DNA from: CAHJXG01 sp965277495
GTDB taxonomy: Bacteria; Pseudomonadota; Alphaproteobacteria; Acetobacterales; Acetobacteraceae
Assembly (NCBI GenBank): GCA_965277495.1
Contig: OZ255824.1
Coordinates: 2,170,001 to 2,234,000, forward strand
Direction of reading: 5' to 3'
DNA: 64,000 nucleotides
Part shown: positions 59,189 through 64,000 of the stretch, one piece after another
Layout: each line of letters starts with the position of its first letter
Position numbering within the stretch: position 1 is the first letter of the stretch
Notes under the pieces: model-generated
Told to the model about the DNA's origin: nothing
Databases searched by the model: none
What the model saw: only the letters and a program-made list of their open reading frames with translations
Program-made: the position numbers and the translations under genes

Positions 59189-60078
59189 CGTGGCCGCGCG
59201 TGGCCGCGATGCCGTTGGCTGCGCTGCTTTTGCTGGCGGGTTGCGGTGGCCGCCCGGCGCCGGACGCGCCGCAGGACATCGCGTTGGCCCAAGCCGCCGA
59301 TTCGGCCCGGCAATCAATGGATTTCAACCGGTTGAAGCAGGCGGTGGAGCAATACCGCCAAGCCTATGTGCTTGCCGTGGCGCGCGACGATGCGCAGGCC
59401 ATCGGCGACGGCGGTTACAACCTTGCCGTGGCCGAGCTCGCCGCCAACGACGCCGCCGGGGCATTGCGCACGGCGCAGCGGACGCGCGAGGCGCTGGCTG
59501 CGCGCGCCGCGCCCGGTTTCGCCGAGCTCGACTTGGTGCAGTCGGCGGCCCTATTCCGGCTTGGCCGCGATGCCGAGGCGGACACACTGGCCGCACATGC
59601 GCAGGCCACGGCCGGCAGCCCGGCGACGCTGGCCCGGGCAAGCTATGTGCGCGGCCTGATCGCGGACACGCGGGGCGACGCGGCAGGGGTCGCCGCCGCC
59701 CTTGCCAGGTTCGGCCAGCCGAAGAACCCGCCTCCCGACTGGGAGGCCGACCACGGCGAACTGACGGCCCGGCTGGACATGCTGCAAGGGCAGTATCGCC
59801 AGGCGGCGGCGCACGCGCAGCAGGCGGCCGATCTCTATCGCACCCAGTTGAACTACCGCGCCATGGCCGACGCGACGGCGCTTGCCGCCAAGGCGATGCA
59901 GCGCGCCGGCTCGCCGCAAGAGGCCGCCAACCTGTATCTGCAGGCCGGCGAAAGTGCCGCGGCGCGCGGCGATGCGGCTTCGGCGAGACGGTGGCTTGCG
60001 CGGGTGATGCAGCACGGGGTCAACGCTGATACGCAGCGCACCGCCAAGGAGGCACTTGCCGGCTTGCAGAAGGGCTGA
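59185..60078 (+). CDS. TPR-containing lipoprotein of the MCE operon
   Basis: A 297-residue lipoprotein. The GTG at 59185 overlaps the MCE stop. The signal MTWPRVAAMPLAALLLLAGC ends in lipobox LAGC with C20. The mature protein is helical with TPR-like units (for example NLAVAELAANDAAGALRTAQRTREAL and LDMLQGQYRQAAAHAQQAADLYRTQ). Many Mla-like operons encode an outer-membrane-side lipoprotein that receives substrate; this TPR form is not the usual ABC-type auxiliary lipoprotein (DUF330/PqiC-like). It is the last gene of the operon. Confidence 0.78.
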   Translation: MTWPRVAAMPLAALLLLAGCGGRPAPDAPQDIALAQAADSARQSMDFNRLKQAVEQYRQAYVLAVARDDAQAIGDGGYNLAVAELAANDAAGALRTAQRTREALAARAAPGFAELDLVQSAALFRLGRDAEADTLAAHAQATAGSPATLARASYVRGLIADTRGDAAGVAAALARFGQPKNPPPDWEADHGELTARLDMLQGQYRQAAAHAQQAADLYRTQLNYRAMADATALAAKAMQRAGSPQEAANLYLQAGESAAARGDAASARRWLARVMQHGVNADTQRTAKEALAGLQKG

Positions 60079-60097
60079 TCCTGTCAGGCGCGTCCGT

Positions 60098-60487
60098 TTA
60101 TGCGAGCAGCGTCACCAGTTCGGAGTAGGCCGGCAGCAGCGGATCGACGGTGAGGAGCCGCATTGGCTCGGCCATCGCCTGCGCAATCAGCAGCCGGTCA
60201 AAGGGGTCGCGATGATGGGGCGGCATGTCCGCGACCAGGGCCGCGGCATTGGACCGTATGGGCAACTCCGCAAAGCCGGTTGCCAGCGCGGCCTGCACGA
60301 TATCGTTTGGCCGAACTGCGAAGTCGACGCGGCCGAGCGCGGATTTGATGGCGATTTCCCAGATGCTCGCAGCGCTAAACCACACTTCGTTCGCGGCATC
60401 CTCAAGCGAGGCCCGGGTTGCGGCATCCAGCCGGGCTGGCTCGCCGAGCGCCCAGAGCAGGACTTGGGTATCGAGCAGCCAGCGCAT
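60098..60487 (-). CDS. vapC: PIN-domain toxin (VapC-like)
   Basis: A 129-residue PIN nuclease. The acidic metal site is D6 in LLDTQVLLWAL, E44 in SIWEIAIK, D94 and D97 in RDPFDRLL and D115 in TVDPLL. This subgroup (SIWEIAIKSALGRVDF) is the common partner of Phd/YefM-type antitoxins. It would cleave RNA when free of antitoxin. It overlaps the antitoxin gene stop by one base. Confidence 0.9.
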   Translation of the reverse strand: MRWLLDTQVLLWALGEPARLDAATRASLEDAANEVWFSAASIWEIAIKSALGRVDFAVRPNDIVQAALATGFAELPIRSNAAALVADMPPHHRDPFDRLLIAQAMAEPMRLLTVDPLLPAYSELVTLLA

Positions 60488-60729
60488 CAGTGCCCTTCGA
60501 AGCCGTCGAGCGTCTCCTTGGGCAGTGGCGCGTCGAAATCGGCAGGCGCCGCCAGCCGGCCACGCAGGATGCCGAGCACGCGCTTCGGCGCGCCATGCGG
60601 CACGGTCAACGGCACGAGCTTGGCCACCGGCTTGCCGGCGCGGGCGATGATGATCTCGCGGCCGGCAGCGACCTCATCGACGAGGCGGGACAGGTGCGTC
60701 TTGGCGGCATGAATGTTGACGGTCTGCAC
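60487..60729 (-). CDS. vapB: Phd/YefM-type antitoxin
   Basis: An 80-residue antitoxin. MQTVNIHAAKTHLSRLVDEVAAGREIIIARAGKPVAKLVPL (residues 1-41) is the DNA-binding half. The C-terminal half (DFDAPLPKETLDGFEGH) is the toxin-binding tail. The pair should repress its own promoter; a perfect dyad lies 15 bases upstream. Confidence 0.9.
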   Translation of the reverse strand: MQTVNIHAAKTHLSRLVDEVAAGREIIIARAGKPVAKLVPLTVPHGAPKRVLGILRGRLAAPADFDAPLPKETLDGFEGH

Positions 60730-60743
60730 GATGCTTCCTGATC

Positions 60744-60759
60744 GGACTAAGTCTAGTCC
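60744..60759. promoter_or_regulatory. Likely antitoxin operator
   Basis: GGACTAAGTCTAGTCC has perfect 6-base arms GGACTA/TAGTCC around AGTC. It lies 15-30 bases upstream of the antitoxin ATG, the usual place for autoregulation by a Phd-type complex. Confidence 0.65.
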
Positions 60760-60863
60760 ATGTCGTCGTAGCTTAGCCGTTCAGAAAATGCACCAGCAAA
60801 TTTTGACGGGGAGATCGGGGAAGGACTACTGCTTGCTCACGTTTGCCGACGAAGGACCGATCC

Positions 60864-62072
60864 ATGCCCCATGCCCTGACCGCATCCGAAGCGCAGGCCC
60901 GCCACATCCGCCGCGCCGACATGGTCGCCTGCGAGGTCGCCTTCATCGATTGCAAGATGCCCGGGTCCGAACGCAAGCAGAACTACTCGCTGGTCGGCCC
61001 CGGCGTGACCCAGTCGCGCGACCAGGTGGTGAACCTGACGGAGCCGCACGGCTTCAGCCTGGGCGTGGCCGCGATGCCGCCGGGCACGGTGAACAACCTG
61101 CACATCCACTTCACCGCGGAGGTGTTCATGGTCAGCAAGGGCGCCTGGACGTTCCGTTGGGGCGCCGATCCGGCCTCGGACCGCTGGGAGCATGAAATCC
61201 AGGCCGGACCCGGCGACGTGGTCAGCATCCCCACCTGGATCTTCCGCGGTTTCACCAACAGCGGCGCCGACGACGGCTGGATTTTCACCGCCCTCGGCGG
61301 CGACGACACCGGCGGCATCATCTGGCACCCCAGCATCCTGGCGACCGCGGCGCAATACGGCCTGTATTTGACGCGCGACAACATGCTGGTGAACACGGAG
61401 GGCGGCGGTGCCGTGCCCGCGCCGGAAGCGCGCATGCCCGCGCTCACGCCGGAGCAGATGGCCCTGTTGCCGAGCTATACGCCCGAGCAGATGCGCCGCC
61501 GGGTAGTGATGGCCGCCGAGCGCGACTGGTCCGCGCGCGCCCTGCTCAGCAGCGTGCTACCGGGTTGCGCCAGCGAGGTTGCGCCGGTCATCGGTCATGG
61601 CATGACCGAGGACCGCGGCCACGCCGCCCCGATCGGCAACCCGCACGGCTTCAGCGTCGAGTGGCTGCGCCTGCCGCCGCATAGCCGCACCGGGCGGCAC
61701 GCGATCGCGGAGAAGCAGGTCGCAATCGTGCTGCGCGGCGCGGCGACGTTCATGCTTAATGAACCTGGCAATGAATCCGGCAGCGCCGTTGCGGCCGAGG
61801 TGGCGGAGGGCGAGTGCTTCTCGACGCCGGGCGACGTTTGGCGCGACATCGCGACCGGGGAGGCGGCTGTCGAGATCGCGCTCGTCACCGCGGGCGACCA
61901 GCGCAAGCCGATCCGCTGGGCGCCCGATATCCTGGCCGCCGCCGCTGCATCGGGCTGGGGGCTGGACCATGATGGGCACGTCGCCCAACTCGACCTGCTG
62001 CCGCCCTCCACCCGCGCCGCCTTGGCCGCACGCACGAACCAGGGCATCGCCAGGATGTCCCATGCCGCCTAA
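60864..62072 (+). CDS. Bicupin protein, dioxygenase-like
   Basis: A 402-residue protein with two cupin domains. The first (about residues 45-170) has NNLHIHFTAEVFMVSKGAWTFRWG, with a HxH...E metal motif, and GPGDVVSIPTWIFRGF. The second (about residues 235-350) has a weaker motif (RTGRHAIAEKQVAIVLRGAATFML and EGECFSTPGDVWRDI) and may not bind metal. The ATG at 60864 is preceded by GAAGGA. Bicupins of this type resemble ring-cleavage or quercetin dioxygenases. It overlaps the next gene by 11 bases, so they probably work together. Confidence 0.72.
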   Translation: MPHALTASEAQARHIRRADMVACEVAFIDCKMPGSERKQNYSLVGPGVTQSRDQVVNLTEPHGFSLGVAAMPPGTVNNLHIHFTAEVFMVSKGAWTFRWGADPASDRWEHEIQAGPGDVVSIPTWIFRGFTNSGADDGWIFTALGGDDTGGIIWHPSILATAAQYGLYLTRDNMLVNTEGGGAVPAPEARMPALTPEQMALLPSYTPEQMRRRVVMAAERDWSARALLSSVLPGCASEVAPVIGHGMTEDRGHAAPIGNPHGFSVEWLRLPPHSRTGRHAIAEKQVAIVLRGAATFMLNEPGNESGSAVAAEVAEGECFSTPGDVWRDIATGEAAVEIALVTAGDQRKPIRWAPDILAAAAASGWGLDHDGHVAQLDLLPPSTRAALAARTNQGIARMSHAA

Positions 62073-63039
62073 GGTCGGGGCGTACCCGGACGTTCCCGCG
62101 TTCATCTACGGCATCACCCGCGAGATCTGGGAGGACCGCGGCGTCGGCGGCAAGCTGGACCGGCTCTATGCGCCGGACATCCTGTTGCGCGCGCCCACGG
62201 GCCTGACCACCGACAACCGCGGCGTCACCTCGCAGACCCTGCAGACCCTGCACCAGTTCCCGGACCGCCAGCTCGTCGGCGAGGACGTCATCTGGGTGGG
62301 ATACGAGGACGGCTCCTTCCTGTCCTCGCACCGCCTGGTTTCGGTGATGCGCCACCAGGGCGACGGCAGCTACGGCCCGGCGTCCGGACGCACGGTGCGC
62401 TCGCGCATCGTCGCCGATTGCTGGGTGGTGGACGGGGTGGTGACCGAGGAGTGGCTGGTGCGCGACCAGGCCGCCTTCGCGCGCTGCATCGGGCTCGAGC
62501 CAAAACAGCTTGCTCAGCGCATGGCCGAGGAGGACCTGCGCGCCATGGGCCGCATTGGGTTCTATTTGCCGGAACACGACCAGCCCGGACGCTACCGGCC
62601 CGAATTGCAGCAGGCGCCGGAGATCGAGCTCTATCGCCGGGGCTACGAGCGCCTTTGGCAGGCGAAGGAACTCTCGATGGTGCAGGAGCTGTATTTCCAC
62701 GGCGCCAACCTGCACGCGCCCGGCGGCGAAACGCATTACGGCCACGCCGATATCGACCGGTTCTATTTGGGCTACCTCGCCGCCTTTCCCGATGCGGCGT
62801 TCAGCGTCGAGAGCGCGACCGTGAACCGCGACCCCGGCCATGCGGTGCGTGTGGCGCTGCGCTGGAGCCTGCGCGGGACGCATACGGGCTTCGGCCACTT
62901 CGGCCCGCCGACCGGCGCCCCGGTCTATGTCATGGGCCTGAGCCACGCCCACATCATCGACGGGCGGATCGCGGCCGAATGGATGCTGACCGACGAGGTC
63001 TCGATCTGGAAACAGATCCTGGCGCACGGCACGGCTTAG
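62062..63039 (+). CDS. SnoaL-like (NTF2-fold) protein, tandem domains
   Basis: A 325-residue protein starting within the last codons of the bicupin gene (ATG at 62062). Two SnoaL/ester-cyclase-like domains are visible, at about residues 8-140 (FIYGITREIWEDRGVGGKLDRLYAPDILLRAP) and 190-320 (LWQAKELSMVQELYFHGANLHAPG and HAHIIDGRIAAEWMLTDEVSIWKQI). The fold suits a small hydrophobic ligand, as in polyketide cyclases, but no catalytic set is certain. The coupling to a bicupin suggests a two-step small-molecule pathway. Confidence 0.7.
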   Translation: MPPKVGAYPDVPAFIYGITREIWEDRGVGGKLDRLYAPDILLRAPTGLTTDNRGVTSQTLQTLHQFPDRQLVGEDVIWVGYEDGSFLSSHRLVSVMRHQGDGSYGPASGRTVRSRIVADCWVVDGVVTEEWLVRDQAAFARCIGLEPKQLAQRMAEEDLRAMGRIGFYLPEHDQPGRYRPELQQAPEIELYRRGYERLWQAKELSMVQELYFHGANLHAPGGETHYGHADIDRFYLGYLAAFPDAAFSVESATVNRDPGHAVRVALRWSLRGTHTGFGHFGPPTGAPVYVMGLSHAHIIDGRIAAEWMLTDEVSIWKQILAHGTA

Positions 63040-63124
63040 GAAACTCTTAGGCAGGCGGCGATTTTGCCGCGGTCAGCCGGCTGGTCCCTTGTTCGGCCAA
63101 CAACCCCGCACCCGGAGATTTCCC

Positions 63125-64000
63125 ATGCCCGAGCCGAAGCCGAGTCCCGAGGCGATGGACCTCCCCATCGGCATAGCCGCCGAGGGCACGCGCACCGAAA
63201 CGGACAGCATGGGCAGCGTGGAGGTTCCGGCCGACCGCTACTGGGGCGCGCAGACGCAGCGCAGCCTGATCCATTTCTCGATCGGCAACGACCGCATGCC
63301 GAAGGAGGTCTATCACGCCTATGGCCTGGTGAAAAAGGCGGCGGCGCTGGTCAACAAGCGCGATGGCCGCCTGGATGCGCGCAAGGCCGACGCGATCGTG
63401 CGCGCGGCAGACGAGGCGATCGCGGGCAAGCTCGACGAGGATTTCCCACTGTATGTCTGGCAGACCGGGTCCGGCACGCAGTCGAATATGAACATCAACG
63501 AGGTGGTGTCGAACCGTGCCATCCAACTGCTCGGCGGCGAGCTGGGCAGCAAGGTGCCGGTGCATCCGAACGACGACGTCAACATGGGGCAGTCGAGCAA
63601 CGACACCTTCCCGGCGGCGATGCACGTGGCCGCGGTCAAGGAAATCGACGAGCGCCTGCTGCCGCGGCTCGATGCGCTGGCCAAGGCGATCGAGGCCAAG
63701 GCACAGGAATGGAAGGATGTGGTCAAGATCGGGCGCACCCATCTCGAGGACGCGGTGCCGCTGACGGTGGGCCAGGAGTGGTCGGGCTACGCGCACCAAA
63801 TCCGCGATGCGATGGCGTCCGTCGAGCAGAGCCGGGGCGGGCTGTATGAGCTTGCGGCTGGCGGCACGGCGGTCGGCACCGGGCTGAATGCGCCCGAGGG
63901 GTTCAGCGTAAAGGTCGCCGCCGAGGTCGCTGTGCTGACCGGGCGGCCGTTCGTGACCGCGCCGAACAAGTTCGCCGCCCAGGGTTCGCTCGACGCCATG
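63125..64000 (+). CDS. fumC: Class II fumarate hydratase (partial, C-terminus outside window)
   Basis: The first 292 codons of FumC, which interconverts fumarate and malate in the TCA cycle. TETDSMGSVEVPADRYWGAQTQRSL (about residues 24-48), QTGSGTQSNMNINEVVSNRA (about residues 113-132), HPNDDVNMGQSSNDTFPAAMH and GRTHLEDAVPLTVGQEW are conserved blocks, including the substrate-binding Ser/Asn/Thr/His residues. The signature loop GSSxMPxK lies beyond the edge. The ATG has GGAGAT upstream. The extra 20 N-terminal residues may indicate a later start. Confidence 0.95.
   Translation, partial: MPEPKPSPEAMDLPIGIAAEGTRTETDSMGSVEVPADRYWGAQTQRSLIHFSIGNDRMPKEVYHAYGLVKKAAALVNKRDGRLDARKADAIVRAADEAIAGKLDEDFPLYVWQTGSGTQSNMNINEVVSNRAIQLLGGELGSKVPVHPNDDVNMGQSSNDTFPAAMHVAAVKEIDERLLPRLDALAKAIEAKAQEWKDVVKIGRTHLEDAVPLTVGQEWSGYAHQIRDAMASVEQSRGGLYELAAGGTAVGTGLNAPEGFSVKVAAEVAVLTGRPFVTAPNKFAAQGSLDAM

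Noticed and set aside
1..64000. tRNA, rRNA, CRISPR arrays, prophage or complete insertion sequences.
   Set aside because: No cloverleaf with conserved T-loop, no repeat-spacer pattern and no transposase, integrase or phage structural gene was seen on reading the window.

Overview
The window is a GC-rich bacterial chromosome segment with tightly packed operons. The gene families (kdsB-pheA pair, YejABEF, MaoC/CitE/CoA-transferase catabolic genes, MlaE/MCE lipid transport, many solute ABC systems) suggest an alphaproteobacterium, most likely Rhodospirillales/Acetobacteraceae. That placement is inferred from gene content; there is no rRNA or other marker in the window. I saw no rRNA, tRNA, CRISPR array or intact insertion sequence. 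Both edges cut a gene: a YejF-like ATPase on the left and a class II fumarase on the right.

Layout. 1-5472 (minus): a small secreted protein, a HisN-like phosphatase and the peptide ABC transporter YejA-B-E-F. 5579-7197 (plus): kdsB and pheA. 7173-21133: a catabolic island of two divergent operons. The minus operon encodes a phosphotransferase-like kinase, an AttH-like protein, a family III CoA-transferase, hydantoinase/oxoprolinase subunits A and B, and an SDR. The plus operon encodes a MaoC hydratase, a CitE-type lyase and an acetyl-CoA hydrolase-family CoA-transferase, the same trio as itaconate degradation operons. An orphan solute-binding protein and an acyl-CoA dehydrogenase follow. 21230-27831: a KimA-like APC permease, a HAD phosphatase, a DUF2382 stress protein, a BrkB/YihY membrane protein and a YcaQ-like winged-helix protein. 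27861-29970: a DHA2 drug transporter and a divergent LysR regulator that has lost its C-terminal third.

29981-42312 (minus): two branched-chain-type ABC importers, each linked to an amide hydrolase. One has an intact amidase-signature enzyme (K96/S171/S195). The other has a formamidase/acetamidase, plus a decayed amidase fragment in the place where the first cluster keeps its intact amidase. The pair looks like a short-amide scavenging region. 42593-50341: mixed accessory genes (JmjC/cupin-like protein, two small hypotheticals, Old Yellow Enzyme, MFS, a frameshifted gene, cytochrome b561 with divergent MarR, and an isocitrate lyase/PEP mutase-family enzyme).

50355-53028 (minus) is a compact copper module: a secreted copper-radical oxidase of the galactose/glyoxal oxidase type with all ligands present, a small c-type cytochrome and a SCO copper chaperone. 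After an AT-rich gap with two long inverted repeats comes a GspC-like protein and then the most unusual locus, 54391-60078. This overlapping operon encodes a dCache-GAF-class III cyclase-like receptor, an MlaE permease, an MlaF-position ABC protein, an MCE (MlaD) protein and a TPR lipoprotein. The cyclase has lost its metal-binding and catalytic residues, and the ABC protein has lost Walker A Lys, Walker B Asp, the catalytic Glu and the switch His. It therefore looks like an MCE lipid-transport system with a pseudo-ATPase and a pseudo-cyclase sensor. A VapBC-type toxin-antitoxin pair, a bicupin/SnoaL-like pair and fumC complete the window.
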